Below, piece after piece: positions 27,300 to 37,225 of a DNA stretch of 64,000 nucleotides. This DNA is from Psychrobacter immobilis (GTDB taxonomy: Bacteria > Pseudomonadota > Gammaproteobacteria > Pseudomonadales > Moraxellaceae). The stretch is taken from contig NZ_CAJGZQ010000012.1 in NCBI RefSeq assembly GCF_904846185.1, forward strand, positions 1 through 64,000, read 5' to 3'. The number at the start of each line of letters is the position of its first letter. The stretch's first letter is position 1. A program made the translations under genes and the position numbers. The notes beneath the pieces were generated by a model. The model was not told the DNA's origin. It was given only the letters and a program-made list of their open reading frames with translations, and ran no database searches.

Positions 27300-27809
27300 A
27301 TGATAAGTAAACAGCAGCGTATGAATAAACTGGTCTTATCTGCTATCAGTTTAAGTGCGCTATTAGCAATCACTGCTTGTAGTAGTGACAATGCAGCGGT
27401 CGAAGAGCCAGCTGTTGCCAGTGAATCTGCCGATACAACGGTAGTGGTAGAAGACGCGCCTATAGTCGAACCTGAGGTCGTTACGCCTGAACCTGTGGCA
27501 GATACCGAGACGACGGTCATTGAAGATAAGCCAGTGCAGGAAATCTCTGCGGAGCCAGAAGTGTTGGCTGCGGATGCAGGCGCCAAACTTTATGAGACCA
27601 ACTGTAAGGTTTGTCATGAAGGCGGGCTGCTGAACGCGCCTAAATACGGTGATAAAGCCGCGTGGGAGCCGCGTCTGGCTAAAGGCACAGAGACGCTGCA
27701 CATGCATTCGGCAAAAGGCTTTAATAAGATGCCAGCCCAAGCCACCGATAAGGTCAGTGAAGCCCAAGTTTACGCAGCTGTAGATTACATGATTGAAGCA
27801 GTTAGTTGA
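27300..27809 (+). CDS. Cytochrome c5-type lipoprotein
   Basis: A membrane-anchored c-type cytochrome. The lipobox ITAC gives lipid-attached Cys27, followed by a ~60-residue acidic Pro/Glu/Val-rich tether. The haem domain follows, with CKVCH (Cys102, Cys105, His106) and the likely axial Met144 in FNKMPAQ. The pattern matches cytochrome c5/c555 family proteins that carry electrons in the periplasm. The start at 27300 has AGAGG 7 bases upstream; a GTG at 27294 is possible. A terminator follows. The partner oxidase cannot be told from the context. Confidence 0.85.
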   Translation: MISKQQRMNKLVLSAISLSALLAITACSSDNAAVEEPAVASESADTTVVVEDAPIVEPEVVTPEPVADTETTVIEDKPVQEISAEPEVLAADAGAKLYETNCKVCHEGGLLNAPKYGDKAAWEPRLAKGTETLHMHSAKGFNKMPAQATDKVSEAQVYAAVDYMIEAVS

Positions 27810-27853
27810 TCCGGTATATTAAGAGATATTGACCATTGAAATTTGTTAAACTG

Positions 27854-27888
27854 ACCGTCATTGTGTCTGACAATGGCGGTTTTTTTTA
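27854..27888 (+). terminator. Rho-independent terminator after the cytochrome gene
   Basis: ACCGTCATTGT pairs with ACAATGGCGGT (one G-T pair) around a short loop and is followed by eight T. Confidence 0.85.
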
Positions 27889-27910
27889 TGCACGTTTTTT
27901 GGCAGATACT

Positions 27911-28075
27911 AGGGCGTGTCCTCAATAATTCAATCGATTAACCTCTAAATGGGCTAGAAATGGCTAAACTTTGTCAAATAGCTTATTAATATCTCGATAG
28001 TATTTACGCTGCTTTCCTTGTTTGACGGCAATTTATCTCATTTTTATCACCATTTTTAAAAAGACGACACGACCT
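27911..28075. mobile_element. ~165-bp inverted-repeat element (MITE-like), copy B
   Basis: It begins CTAGGGCGTGTCCTCA and runs parallel to copy A at 4000-4170, sharing the inner segments AAATGGGCTA, CAAATAGCTTAT and CATTTTTA. Its right end is decayed (GACGACACGACCT instead of GAGGACACGCCCT). It ends 59 bp before tsaD. Confidence 0.8.
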
Positions 28076-28134
28076 AAAAGATAGCAACGTTGTAAAAAAT
28101 AATACGCAGACCAAAGTATGATAAAGGCAAAAAT

Positions 28135-29193
28135 ATGAAAGTATTGGGTTTAGAGACTTCTTGTGATGAGACAGGTCTGGCGATTTTTGACAGTGAGCAG
28201 ATGAATAGTGACAATCAAGGGCTGGTTGGACAAGTTCTGTATTCACAAATAGAGCTGCACGCACTATATGGCGGCGTTGTGCCTGAGCTTGCCAGCCGCG
28301 ATCATATTCGTAAGTTGGTGCCTTTGCTTAATGAGTTGTTAGAGCAGTGCAATGTGAAGAAAAGCGAGATTGATGCCATTGCTTATACCAAGGGACCCGG
28401 ACTCATTGGCGCTCTGATGACGGGCGCATTATTTGGGCGAAGTTTGGCGTATGGTTTGGATATCCCTGCCATTGGTATCCATCATATGGAAGGACATCTG
28501 CTCGCACCGCTGATGGGTGCCAATCCACCCGCCTTTCCGTTTGTTTCGTTATTGGTCTCAGGTGGGCATACATTACTCATCGCCGCACGTGGTGTTGGGC
28601 AATATGAGATATTGGGTGAGTCGATCGATGATGCCGCAGGTGAATGCTTTGATAAAGCCGCCAAAATGCTAGGCTTGCCGTATCCGGGTGGCCCTAATAT
28701 TGCCAAATTGGCTGAAACAGGCAACCCAACTGCTTACAATTTGCCAAGACCGATGCTACATCGTGGCCTAGACTTTTCTTTTAGTGGTATGAAAACCGCC
28801 GTGCATAATCTTATTAAAGACACCGATGGTTCAGGTGGCTCAGGGAATAATGCGGACAGCGATCCGCAAGTTCGCGCCGATATCGCCGCCAGCTTTCAGC
28901 ATGCAGTCGTCGATACGCTGGTGAGAAAGTGCGTGAAAGCACTGAAGCAAGTAGAGATGAGTCGATTGGTGATCGCGGGCGGTGTCAGTGCCAACACTCA
29001 TTTGCGTGAAACTTTGGAGAGCGAGCTTGCTAAGATAAATGCCACTGTGCATTATGCGCCGCCTGCATTATGCACTGATAATGGGGCGATGATTGCTTAT
29101 GCTGGTTATGAGCGCCTGCAGGCAGGGCAGTCTGATGATTTAGCGGTGAGCTGTGTGCCGCGTTGGCCGATGACTGAGCTACCAGCAGTGTAA
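28135..29193 (+). CDS. tsaD: tRNA N6-adenosine threonylcarbamoyltransferase
   Basis: The catalytic subunit for t6A37 formation on ANN-decoding tRNAs; it works with TsaB, TsaC and TsaE. It opens with [14 protein letters not shown] and has the metal-binding His117 and His121 (HHMEGH). Further ASKHA-fold motifs are [26 protein letters not shown] and [10 protein letters not shown]. The 352-residue length (E. coli 337) includes a small Gly/Ser/Asn insertion near residue 240. It is followed by crcB after 55 bp on the same strand. Confidence 0.97.
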   Translation: MKVLGLETSCDETGLAIFDSEQMNSDNQGLVGQVLYSQIELHALYGGVVPELASRDHIRKLVPLLNELLEQCNVKKSEIDAIAYTKGPGLIGALMTGALFGRSLAYGLDIPAIGIHHMEGHLLAPLMGANPPAFPFVSLLVSGGHTLLIAARGVGQYEILGESIDDAAGECFDKAAKMLGLPYPGGPNIAKLAETGNPTAYNLPRPMLHRGLDFSFSGMKTAVHNLIKDTDGSGGSGNNADSDPQVRADIAASFQHAVVDTLVRKCVKALKQVEMSRLVIAGGVSANTHLRETLESELAKINATVHYAPPALCTDNGAMIAYAGYERLQAGQSDDLAVSCVPRWPMTELPAV

Positions 29194-29248
29194 AGACGGC
29201 TTTGCTCAATACTATCTCCGTTAACCTTTATTAACCTAAGGATGAACT

Positions 29249-29620
29249 ATGCAGTGGCTTGCTATTGGACTAGGGGCTGCCATTGGGGCTTGCCTGCGGG
29301 CATGGTTGGCTCGCTTTAATCCGCTGCATCACTGGATACCCCTTGGGACGCTTGGTGCTAATGTATTGGGTGGACTATTAATAGGGTTGGCACTGGTGTG
29401 GTTTGAGCGCGTGGGCAGCAGTTTATCGCCCAATGTCCGACTATTTGTGATTACCGGTTTTTTGGGCGGATTGACCACCTTTAGTACTTTTAGTGCAGAA
29501 GTTTTTACCTTTATCAACGCTGGTAAATTATTAGCAGGTTTGGGATTGGTCGGACTACATCTGGGACTGACGTTACTAGCAACGGCTATCGGATTTTACT
29601 TTTTTAAGCTGGTTTTATGA
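29249..29620 (+). CDS. crcB: Fluoride channel FluC (CrcB)
   Basis: A small dual-topology membrane protein that exports fluoride. The 123 residues form four membrane segments with the signatures [24 protein letters not shown] and [18 protein letters not shown] precedes the start. I looked for a fluoride riboswitch in the 55-bp gap and see none; the gene is probably cotranscribed with tsaD. Confidence 0.94.
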   Translation: MQWLAIGLGAAIGACLRAWLARFNPLHHWIPLGTLGANVLGGLLIGLALVWFERVGSSLSPNVRLFVITGFLGGLTTFSTFSAEVFTFINAGKLLAGLGLVGLHLGLTLLATAIGFYFFKLVL

Positions 29621-29808
29621 GCTTTGATAGATGCCATTCGCATAATGGTCTAATATAAGTGGTTCCATTATACCAGTCTGTTATAAGTGGTCTGTTAATA
29701 GGTTTGAAGGGTGAAAGAGCTGGTTCCCTTGGGGTATACCTAAAATACATATTCAACGCACCCTAAAGATACGGTTTCCTAATATACTGGCATTGCAGGT
29801 GAAAAATA

Positions 29809-30417
29809 ATGAGCTATTTAAATGAAAAATGGAAACCAAACTTTGGAATTGTATATACATGGTTTGCAATGGATAAAAATGGTTTAATTGCTATGATGTT
29901 TAACAACTCGTGGGGAGATATACCAAAATCTATTCTAGGAATTAATGGCGCTGAGTTATTATTAGATGATCTAAATGAATTTACTTATGAAGAGTCTGAG
30001 AAATTTTCTGAATATCCTGTTCGTAAGGATGGTAAAGCTACTTTAGATCTATATTCTAGTCTAATGTACAGAGACTACAAGTCTAAAAAAGAGGTTGAAA
30101 ACTTCATTCAACACAGATTACGTGATGAAAATGAAATGTCTGATTGGACTGTTCCTTCCTTTAAAGGTTACTTTATTTATGAAGCAGTTGAAGGAAGTAA
30201 TGAAGGAGAAGATTATCCTGTGGGATATGAAGGTCAGACTAAAATAGGAGATTATTTTCGTCATCTTATGCCAACAGTATATGGTTCTATTAATGACTTC
30301 CCAAAAGAGCTATGGTACGGTATTGCCGTTTCAGATACATTAGATTTTACTAAAGATAGAGTGCTTGACAATGACAAGATCAATAACTACTTTCCTAGAA
30401 ATTATGAATCCAGATAG
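29809..30417 (+). CDS. Hypothetical A/T-rich protein, possible immunity protein
   Basis: A 202-residue soluble, acidic protein beginning MSYLNEKWKPNFGIVYTWF, with motifs MMFNNSWGDIPK, EDYPVGYEGQTKIGDYFRH and LWYGIAVSDTLDF. It has no signal peptide or membrane segment. The coding sequence is clearly more A/T-rich than tsaD or metR. I do not recognise the family with certainty. The composition, acidic character and the SUKH gene next door (convergent) suggest a toxin-immunity protein acquired with it. No toxin gene is adjacent. There is no strong ribosome binding site beyond a weak AGGTG. Confidence 0.6.
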   Translation: MSYLNEKWKPNFGIVYTWFAMDKNGLIAMMFNNSWGDIPKSILGINGAELLLDDLNEFTYEESEKFSEYPVRKDGKATLDLYSSLMYRDYKSKKEVENFIQHRLRDENEMSDWTVPSFKGYFIYEAVEGSNEGEDYPVGYEGQTKIGDYFRHLMPTVYGSINDFPKELWYGIAVSDTLDFTKDRVLDNDKINNYFPRNYESR

Positions 30418-30545
30418 ATAATAATCCTTTGAATCTGCTACAACTTATTCATAGCCGATAGTTCGATGCCTGTATAGCGCACCGATCATGGATTAGTAGA
30501 AATGAATGCGACCATCAAAAATCGACCTTTATACACCCTATTAAA

Positions 30546-31076
30546 CTATATTTGAGGATTGTTCTTAGCATACTGTAATCTTGCATAAAACTCTGGATCA
30601 GTATCCTCTAAGCTGTTCTCATACTCTTCTCTGGAAGTTAAGGATTCAATGAAACAATCAAAGCTATCAGCTATTTTGATTAAAGTATTAATGTCATCAG
30701 CATAAGAAGACTCATGATCATAAAAGTATACTTTGCCGTATTGCTTAGGCAGCAAACAAATGCAAAAGTTGTTACCTCCCTCATCATAAGAAAATGCCAG
30801 TAACCCTGTTTTCCTTGTGCTGTTGTCATCACCAAAGTTTGATTCTAATTGAACGTATTCAGGACCATCATGTATACCTAGCATACCGTGTATAATCGTT
30901 ATACCTTCATCTTCTGATATATTGCAAATAGTATTAATAGGCTCTGCGCCATTAAAATTAAGGAGGTATTTACGATAATCTTCTGGCAAACGATACTGTA
31001 TTGTTTGTTCAAAATCTTTTAGTACCTTAGTGCTAAGCTCTCCAAAAGGGTTAGCTGATGTATACTTTGTTTCCAT
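30546..31076 (-). CDS. SMI1/KNR4 (SUKH) family protein, probable immunity protein
   Basis: A 176-residue acidic protein. The SUKH pattern is visible: FEQTIQYRLPEDYRKYLLNFNGAEP near the N-terminus (about 23-48), then GLLAFSYDEGGNNFCICL (about 92-109) and GKVYFYDHE. SUKH proteins commonly neutralise nuclease and other polymorphic toxins delivered by contact-dependent or type VI systems. It is A/T-rich like its convergent neighbour. No cognate toxin lies in the window, so it is an orphan immunity gene. Confidence 0.85.
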   Translation of the reverse strand: METKYTSANPFGELSTKVLKDFEQTIQYRLPEDYRKYLLNFNGAEPINTICNISEDEGITIIHGMLGIHDGPEYVQLESNFGDDNSTRKTGLLAFSYDEGGNNFCICLLPKQYGKVYFYDHESSYADDINTLIKIADSFDCFIESLTSREEYENSLEDTDPEFYARLQYAKNNPQI

Positions 31077-31372
31077 TAATTTATACCTTGATTTAAGTTT
31101 ACATTTCTACATCTTACATTATCAAAATCTTAAAAAATATGAAAAACAATCAATGTCAGGTGTATCTCTACAATTATCCTCGAAATATCAGCCTTATGTA
31201 CACTCACAAGTACACTGCTATTATTTTCAGCTGATCAATCTATCAGCGTATATGACATACAGCTAGATGTTCAAGTCCTCACTAGGGTACCGTTATTTAC
31301 CATAACGCTCGTCATAGCGTAAGAGAGCGGATGATATTTCTCAACTGGGATAATTTAGTAGATAGTGAAATA
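31077..31372. other. Spacer at the right edge of the A/T-rich pocket
   Basis: About 300 bp with no gene I can support. It contains the promoter side of the SUKH gene and marks the return to normal composition before metR. Confidence 0.35.
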
Positions 31373-32263
31373 TTACACCGGCTTCACAATGCCTTCTAAT
31401 AAATTCGCAAATCCTTGCATATAAGCGGTATCTTGGCTCGATGTGCGCGTCGCAGCATAGAGCTGACAATGCACACCCGTACCCAATGGACGCGAGACGA
31501 CCCAGCCTTTTTTTTCATATTCAGCAACCACCCAATCAGGTAACGCCGCCACACCGCGTTCACTAGCAACCAACTGAATCAGCATCGCCGTCAATTCTGT
31601 GTTACGAATGCTATCAAAGCTTACTTGCGCAGGGGTCATAAAATTGGCAATAATATCAAGGCGCTTGGCTTCCACTGGATACGCAATCAGGGTTTCATTG
31701 GTTAAATCATCTGGCTCAATAAATTTCTGCGCCGCCAAATCATGCGTTGGCGATAGCACCAAGCGACTTTCATACTCAAATAACGGCTGATAGCTGATGC
31801 CGTCTATCGGTAAATCGCTGGTGGTAATGAGTAAATCGATATCACCTTCCATCAATAAGTGGTGCGGCTCTGGCTCAAAACCTGTCGCAAAATCTAGCTC
31901 TACATCAGACCATTCGCGGCGGTAATGATTGAGTATCGGCATTAGCCAATCGAAGCAACTGTGACATTCAGAGGCTAGCCGTAATCTACCCGCTTGACCG
32001 TGAGCTAAGCGTTTAAGATTGGATTTGGTACGAGTGACCTGCGGCATGATGCTATCTGCCAATGCCAGTACCGTTTTACCTGCTGGCGTAAAAGTCAGTG
32101 GACGTGTTCGGCGATTGACCAAGCTGATATCGTAATAATTCTCTAGCTCTTTTAGCTGATGCGAGACCGCAGACGCCGTGACGTGCAGTTCATCGGCAGC
32201 CGCCGCCAATGAGCCATGCGCTCGTAGCGCGGTTAAGGTATTGAGATGACGAAGTTCTAGCAT
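31373..32263 (-). CDS. metR: LysR-type regulator MetR
   Basis: A homocysteine-responsive activator of methionine synthesis genes. The 296-residue protein has the LysR winged HTH at 1-60 (HGSLAAAADELHVTASAVSHQLKEL). The effector domain has the MetR-specific ASECHSCFDWLMPIL, DLLITTSDLP and MLIQLVASERGVAALPDWVV, which closely follow E. coli MetR. No metE or metH gene is adjacent. It is followed on the same strand by nothing before the A/T-rich pocket. Confidence 0.92.
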   Translation of the reverse strand: MLELRHLNTLTALRAHGSLAAAADELHVTASAVSHQLKELENYYDISLVNRRTRPLTFTPAGKTVLALADSIMPQVTRTKSNLKRLAHGQAGRLRLASECHSCFDWLMPILNHYRREWSDVELDFATGFEPEPHHLLMEGDIDLLITTSDLPIDGISYQPLFEYESRLVLSPTHDLAAQKFIEPDDLTNETLIAYPVEAKRLDIIANFMTPAQVSFDSIRNTELTAMLIQLVASERGVAALPDWVVAEYEKKGWVVSRPLGTGVHCQLYAATRTSSQDTAYMQGFANLLEGIVKPV

Positions 32264-32356
32264 AAGACGACCTAACCGCTAAGGTGAGAAAAATTCATTA
32301 TAATTGATATAGCAATGACTTTCATTCAAAGTCATTATTTAATCCGCGGTGATAAA

Positions 32357-33187
32357 TTAGCGTCGACGTAATAATAGCTGCGAAATAATGACCAATATCA
32401 GCGAAGCAACCAGTAAAATCGTCCCAATGGCATTGACCTCTGGTTTGAGTCCTACTCGTACCATTGAATAAATCCGTAGCGGTAAAATCTCATAACTGGG
32501 CCCCGTGACAAAGGTAGAAACCACCACATCATCGAGCGATAAGGTAAATGCCAGTAGCCAACCTGCCATCACTGCGGGCAGAATGACAGGAATGAGCACG
32601 GTACGCACCATCGTTGATTCACTAGCGCCCAAGTCGCGTGCGGCTTCCATCAAGCGTTCATCCAGACTGCTCAATCGTGCAAACACCGTGATGACTACAA
32701 ACGGTAAGCAAAAAGTAATGTGCGCGAGTAACAGCGAGACGAACCCTAATTGCAACCCTATTAATAAGAATAATGCCAATAATGAAATAGCGAGTACAAT
32801 TTCAGGCGACATCATTAATACAAATAACAGCCCATTTAATAAGCCTTTACCGCGAAAGTTATAGCGATGTAAGGCGAGAGCAGTTAGCGTTCCTATCAAA
32901 GTTGAGACGGTGGCTGCGACCAATCCCAATACAATAGAATGCCAAAAAGCATCGAGCATCGCTTGGTTATTCAACAGCGACTCATACCACTTTAAGCTAA
33001 AGCCGCCCCAGTTATAGCCGACTTTTGACTTATTAAAGGACATGACGACTAAGACGATAATTGGCAAATACAGCATGGTATAAATGAGACCAAGATAGCC
33101 TTTAGCCGCGATACTGCCAATCTTAATAGACGATCTTTTTTTAGTTGCCGAGCTATTCAGTTGATGATTCAGTGAACTATCAGACAT
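32357..33187 (-). CDS. potC: Spermidine/putrescine ABC transporter permease PotC
   Basis: An inner-membrane permease subunit with about six membrane segments. The EAA loop that docks on the ATPase is at EAARDLGASESTMVRTVLIPVILPAVMAG. The motif ALSLDDVVVSTFVTGPS is typical of PotC/PotI. The 276-residue length is slightly longer than E. coli PotC (264) because of an N-terminal Ser/Asn extension. The start overlaps the potB stop by one base (TAATG), so translation is coupled. Confidence 0.93.
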   Translation of the reverse strand: MSDSSLNHQLNSSATKKRSSIKIGSIAAKGYLGLIYTMLYLPIIVLVVMSFNKSKVGYNWGGFSLKWYESLLNNQAMLDAFWHSIVLGLVAATVSTLIGTLTALALHRYNFRGKGLLNGLLFVLMMSPEIVLAISLLALFLLIGLQLGFVSLLLAHITFCLPFVVITVFARLSSLDERLMEAARDLGASESTMVRTVLIPVILPAVMAGWLLAFTLSLDDVVVSTFVTGPSYEILPLRIYSMVRVGLKPEVNAIGTILLVASLILVIISQLLLRRR

Positions 33188-34065
33188 TAGGCCACCTCAT
33201 TAAAGTCGGTCTTGCCAATGCGGCGACTACTGGCACGGTAGGCGAGTAATAGTACCACCATTGCTAGTGTTAATAACACGCTTGCGGCTGCGCCAAATGG
33301 CCAGTCACGCGCATCCAAGAATTGGTTTTTGATGATATTGCCGACCAATAAATTGCGTGAACCACCCAAAATATCTGCCACATAAAACATACCCATTGCA
33401 GGCAGCAGCACCAATAATACCCCTGAGATAATGCCAGGCGTCGTCAATGGCAATATGATATGCCAAAAAGTCTGGGTCTTTGATGCGCCCAAATCCTGTG
33501 AAGCGAGTAGCATGTCATTGCGCAAATCGGTAAATACTGCGTATAACGGCAACACCATAAATGGGAACAATAAATACGTCAAACCAGCAATAACCGCCAC
33601 TTGCGTGTATAAAATATCAATTGGGGCATCGATGATACCGATCGCCAGTAGCGATTTATTAATCAAACCATTATTGGCAAATAGCAGTTTAAGCGCATAC
33701 GTCCGCACAAGAGAGTTGGTCCAAAATGGTAGGATTAACAGCATCATGAGTAGTGGCTGCCAACGCGTTTTGGCTTTGGCTATCAGCCAAGCAAAAGGGT
33801 AGCCAAGTAACAAGCAGATGATGGTTGTGATGCCTGCCATCCATAATGAATGAATAAATACGCCAAAATATAGCGGATCAATCATGCGTATATAGCTGTC
33901 GATGCTGACAGGCAAGCTAATAAAAGCACTGCTATCGCGGGTCAAAAAACTGACAGCGATGACTAAGATATTTGGCAATAGGGCAAATATCAATAACCAA
34001 CCCCAAATCAGCCAGAGCGTTACGGTACGAAAAGGACTTTTGCTGCCTAAGCTATGACCTGCCAT
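33187..34065 (-). CDS. potB: Spermidine/putrescine ABC transporter permease PotB
   Basis: A second permease subunit. Close matches to E. coli PotB include FLTRDSSAF, PLYFGVFIHSLWMA, LGYPFAWLIAK, ILPFWTNSLVRTYALK and the EAA-like loop SQDLGASKTQTFWHIILPLTTPGI. The 292 residues compare with 275 in E. coli. It overlaps both neighbours by one base, in the order potA-potB-potC. Confidence 0.93.
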   Translation of the reverse strand: MAGHSLGSKSPFRTVTLWLIWGWLLIFALLPNILVIAVSFLTRDSSAFISLPVSIDSYIRMIDPLYFGVFIHSLWMAGITTIICLLLGYPFAWLIAKAKTRWQPLLMMLLILPFWTNSLVRTYALKLLFANNGLINKSLLAIGIIDAPIDILYTQVAVIAGLTYLLFPFMVLPLYAVFTDLRNDMLLASQDLGASKTQTFWHIILPLTTPGIISGVLLVLLPAMGMFYVADILGGSRNLLVGNIIKNQFLDARDWPFGAAASVLLTLAMVVLLLAYRASSRRIGKTDFNEVA

Positions 34066-35327
34066 CAGCTAATATCCTTTTGAGCAGCTAAACTGGCAGC
34101 TTGATGATTGGCTTCATCATCAAGCGTACCGTCTTCTGGTAGTACCCACTCCCAGCCATCGACCCATGATACTTTGACGCCTTCATATAACTTGTAATCA
34201 AAGCTTGGATCATCCTCATCAAAGAATTCAGAAGCCTTAATAATGTGACCGTTTGCTAACTCAATAATCGAATCTAAGGTGCTACCTTTATAGTTGCTTT
34301 CAATCACTCGCCCGAGTAAGCCACCATGTTCTTTATCATTGGGGTCATAAATTCGCAAATCTTCAGGGCGTAGCAATAAATTAACGATATCGCCCACTTG
34401 TACATCGTTAGCAAAATCAGGACGGCGTAGATTGCGTAAGGTGGTCGGGCCATCTTGTGCTTGTGCTTCACAAACTTCGACTTCGATACGGCCATTGGTC
34501 ACGCGACCGTCGCGATCTGGTTGCTCAGGGTAAACGCCTCTGACTTCCGCTTTAAACAAGTTGGTCTCACCGATAAACTTGGCGGTAAATAAATTCGCGG
34601 GTGTTTCATAAATCTCAATAGGCGTGCCGATTTGCTGAAAAGTGCCATCTTTCATCACGGCGATACGATCCGACATCGATAGCGCTTCTTCTTGATCGTG
34701 GGTGACAAAGACAAAAGTGATGCCAAGCTCTCGTTGCAGCCGTTTGAGCTCAGATTGCATTTGCAAACGCAGCTTATGATCGAGCGCAGATAGGGGCTCA
34801 TCAAGTAGCAACAGTTTAGGACGATTGATGACGGCCCGTGCAATGGCGACACGCTGCTGCTGACCACCAGACAAGTCTTGTGGTCTGCGATTGGCTAAAT
34901 GCTCCAGCTGTACCATGGCGAGCATCTCGCGCACGCGGGTTTGAATCTCATCTTTGGGTACTTTTTTGAGCTTAAGCCCGTAAGCAACGTTTTGCGCGAC
35001 ACTCATATGTGGAAACAAGGCGTACTGCTGAAACACTGTGTTTACGGGACGTTTATCCGCTGGCAAGCCTGCCATCTGTACGCCGTCTAGATAAATTGCC
35101 CCAGCGTTTGGCTGCTCAAAACCAGCGATTAGGCGCAGTAAGGTTGTTTTACCGCAGCCTGATGGACCAAGCAGCGTCAAAAATTCACCGTGCTTGATAT
35201 CAAGATTGATGTCTTTTAATACTTCAGTTTGATCATAGGTTTTTTTTAGACCAGTCAGTTGCAGTAGTACTTTGTCATCTTGAGCTGATGCAGAGGCTCT
35301 GTGCATATTTGGCGGTGAATTGGTCAT
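34065..35327 (-). CDS. potA: Spermidine/putrescine ABC transporter ATPase PotA
   Basis: The ATPase of the polyamine importer. The Walker A motif GPSGCGKT is at 54-61, the Q-loop is in [10 protein letters not shown], the ABC signature LSGGQQQ is at 151-157, Walker B LLLLDEP is at about 171-177, and the switch His is in [10 protein letters not shown]. The C-terminal TOBE-like regulatory region ([31 protein letters not shown]) matches PotA rather than PotG. AGGAA precedes the ATG. No substrate-binding protein (potD) gene follows in the operon; it must be elsewhere. Confidence 0.94.
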   Translation of the reverse strand: MTNSPPNMHRASASAQDDKVLLQLTGLKKTYDQTEVLKDINLDIKHGEFLTLLGPSGCGKTTLLRLIAGFEQPNAGAIYLDGVQMAGLPADKRPVNTVFQQYALFPHMSVAQNVAYGLKLKKVPKDEIQTRVREMLAMVQLEHLANRRPQDLSGGQQQRVAIARAVINRPKLLLLDEPLSALDHKLRLQMQSELKRLQRELGITFVFVTHDQEEALSMSDRIAVMKDGTFQQIGTPIEIYETPANLFTAKFIGETNLFKAEVRGVYPEQPDRDGRVTNGRIEVEVCEAQAQDGPTTLRNLRRPDFANDVQVGDIVNLLLRPEDLRIYDPNDKEHGGLLGRVIESNYKGSTLDSIIELANGHIIKASEFFDEDDPSFDYKLYEGVKVSWVDGWEWVLPEDGTLDDEANHQAASLAAQKDIS

Positions 35328-35819
35328 AATATTTATTCCTACGTGTCCGACATCGCAGTACAGCTATTTATTTAGGACACTGTGGTCAAGGTGATTTGAT
35401 ATGGATATAAGCGATGGGTGTAAACCCGATTTGGTCGCCGCGTATTATAACAAACCCTTGATATAAATCAGTGCAAGTTCGTTATAAGTTCTGCGAGCAA
35501 CACGATTAAGCTGTCAATGGCTGTTGATGCTTGATAGTTCGGTGTTGTCTGTTTGATGCTCGGTTTTGGCTAACGCATTTCTGTTTTTCAGTTTCACTGC
35601 CAACTTTATAATTCTGTATGATTAGCAATAACTGCCATTCTATGACGATATTTAAACAAAATTTTTTATCATTTTTTGGTTTTTATTCCTATACAATCAC
35701 GGTATGGCAGACAAACACAATGCGCCTGATAGGTTAGTAGCCATTCGCAAATCTATGTTTGAATACATGTGTGGAAAGCTGTTTATAACGCTAATATTAT
35801 TAATGATAAAGGATGTCTT
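35328..35819. other. Divergent spacer between potA and the carbonic anhydrase gene
   Basis: About 490 bp of A/T-rich DNA with promoters for both directions. I see no ORF, repeat or named regulatory element that I can support. Confidence 0.4.
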
Positions 35820-36458
35820 ATGCCTAACGATACACGCCCGAAAACCGGTCAAGAAGCTCTTGCGCTTTTAAAAGAAGGCAATATGCGCTACATAGATAGT
35901 TTGACCACCACTGACCCAACAATGCAAAGACGACCTGAATTGGTTAAAGATCAAGATCCCTTGGCCATTATTTTGGGTTGCTCGGATGCACGAGTACCAG
36001 TTGAGATTGTATTTGATCAAGGCTTGGGTGATTTGTTCGTTATTCGAGTCGCTGGTAATGTCGTCGCGCCTTCACAGATTGGCTCGATTGAGTTTGCGGC
36101 CGAAAAGTTCGGTACAAAATTGGTGGTTGTGCTTGGGCACTCACATTGTGGCGCGGTCACGGCTTGTGTTGAGACACTGATCAATCCTGAGAAAAACTAT
36201 TCGCCCAACTTGCAATCGATTGTCGATCGCATTCGCCCAAGCGTTTATAACTTGCATGAGCTTGCCACTGCCAATGGTCAAGATGTCGATGCCGACGAGT
36301 TGGTCGATCGCTCTATCCGCGCCAACGTCCGTATGTCAGTTAGCCAGCTCAAACATGGCTCGCGGGCATTAGAGGACTTAACCAATAGCGGTCAATTGCT
36401 GGTCGTGGGTGCAGAGTATGATTTGGAGACAGGAAAAGTACGTTTCTTAGACAGCTAA
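35820..36458 (+). CDS. can: Beta-class carbonic anhydrase
   Basis: Interconverts CO2 and bicarbonate in the cytoplasm, needed for carboxylation reactions at air-level CO2. The zinc ligands Cys54, His107 and Cys110 and the Asp56-Arg58 dyad are present (CSDARVP; HSHCGAV). The start at 35820 (MPNDTRPKTG) has AAGGA upstream and gives 212 residues, a normal length. The frame is open 17 codons further. A terminator follows at 36545. Confidence 0.95.
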   Translation: MPNDTRPKTGQEALALLKEGNMRYIDSLTTTDPTMQRRPELVKDQDPLAIILGCSDARVPVEIVFDQGLGDLFVIRVAGNVVAPSQIGSIEFAAEKFGTKLVVVLGHSHCGAVTACVETLINPEKNYSPNLQSIVDRIRPSVYNLHELATANGQDVDADELVDRSIRANVRMSVSQLKHGSRALEDLTNSGQLLVVGAEYDLETGKVRFLDS

Positions 36459-36544
36459 TTAATCGGTTAAATGGGTAGCACCCAGTGTGCGCTCTTACAA
36501 AATCCACTCAATGCTTTCGCGATTTTTTATTATGATAAAAGGGT

Positions 36545-36578
36545 CAAGCGCGTAAAAAATATTCACGCGCTTGCTTTT
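36545..36578 (+). terminator. Rho-independent terminator after can
   Basis: CAAGCGCGT and ACGCGCTTG form a perfect 9-bp stem with an A/T loop, followed by CTTTT. Confidence 0.7.
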
Positions 36579-36610
36579 AAACTCTCTATTTTGTCAATAT
36601 TAGGATGACT

Positions 36611-37192
36611 ATGTCTATAGCAAATACTGGCTCAGCCACTGATAATAATAACGAATCACTTATCGCTCAACCAACGAGCAGCGTCAATACCGATGGTGTG
36701 CAGCCTATCTCAGCACAGACGACAGGTTTTACTTTTAACCACACCATGCTACGTGTCAAAGATCCTGCCAAGTCGTTGGCGTTTTATACCGGTGTCCTTG
36801 GTATGACTTTGCTGGCGGTAAAAAAATTCCCTGACATGGGTTTTGATTTATATTTTTTAGCCAAGTTAACTGAAAGCGAGCGCGACAATTTGCCCGCGGG
36901 TGATGATTTGGAAATCTTTGCCTTCCGTCAACGCGGCATCTTAGAATTGACCCATAATTATGGTACCGAAACGAAAGCTGACTTTAGTTACCATGATGGT
37001 AATGGTGAGCCACAAGGCTTTGGACATATCTGCTTTAGCGTACCTAGTCTCGATGAAGCGGTTGCTTGGTTTGATAAAAATAATGTCGAATTCAAAAAAC
37101 GTCCAGAAGATGGCAGCATGAAAAACATTGCCTTTATCAAAGATGTTGATGGTTACTGGATTGAAATTGTACAAGCAGATTTAATGGGCTAG
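36611..37192 (+). CDS. gloA: Lactoylglutathione lyase (glyoxalase I)
   Basis: Isomerises the hemithioacetal of methylglyoxal and glutathione to S-lactoylglutathione. Metal ligands are visible as His44 (FNHTMLRV), Glu112 (LELTHN), His139 (FGHICFSV) and Glu185 (WIEIVQ). At 193 residues, with an internal segment NLPAGDDLEIFAFRQ, it resembles the longer zinc-type (human/Pseudomonas GloA3-like) rather than the 135-residue nickel form. It has an N-terminal Ser/Thr/Asn extension of about 38 residues. The start at 36611 has AGGA 5-6 bases upstream; ATG at 36605 does not. Confidence 0.92.
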   Translation: MSIANTGSATDNNNESLIAQPTSSVNTDGVQPISAQTTGFTFNHTMLRVKDPAKSLAFYTGVLGMTLLAVKKFPDMGFDLYFLAKLTESERDNLPAGDDLEIFAFRQRGILELTHNYGTETKADFSYHDGNGEPQGFGHICFSVPSLDEAVAWFDKNNVEFKKRPEDGSMKNIAFIKDVDGYWIEIVQADLMG

Positions 37193-37225
37193 CTTGACAG
37201 GCTGGTACGTCAATACGCCAGTTAA

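Noticed and set aside
29194..29248. Fluoride riboswitch before crcB
   Set aside because: The 55-bp gap is too short and lacks the characteristic conserved core.
32357..35327. Putrescine-specific potGHI naming for the ABC genes
   Set aside because: The ATPase tail and the PotB-like sequence match potABC of E. coli more closely, so potABC was used.
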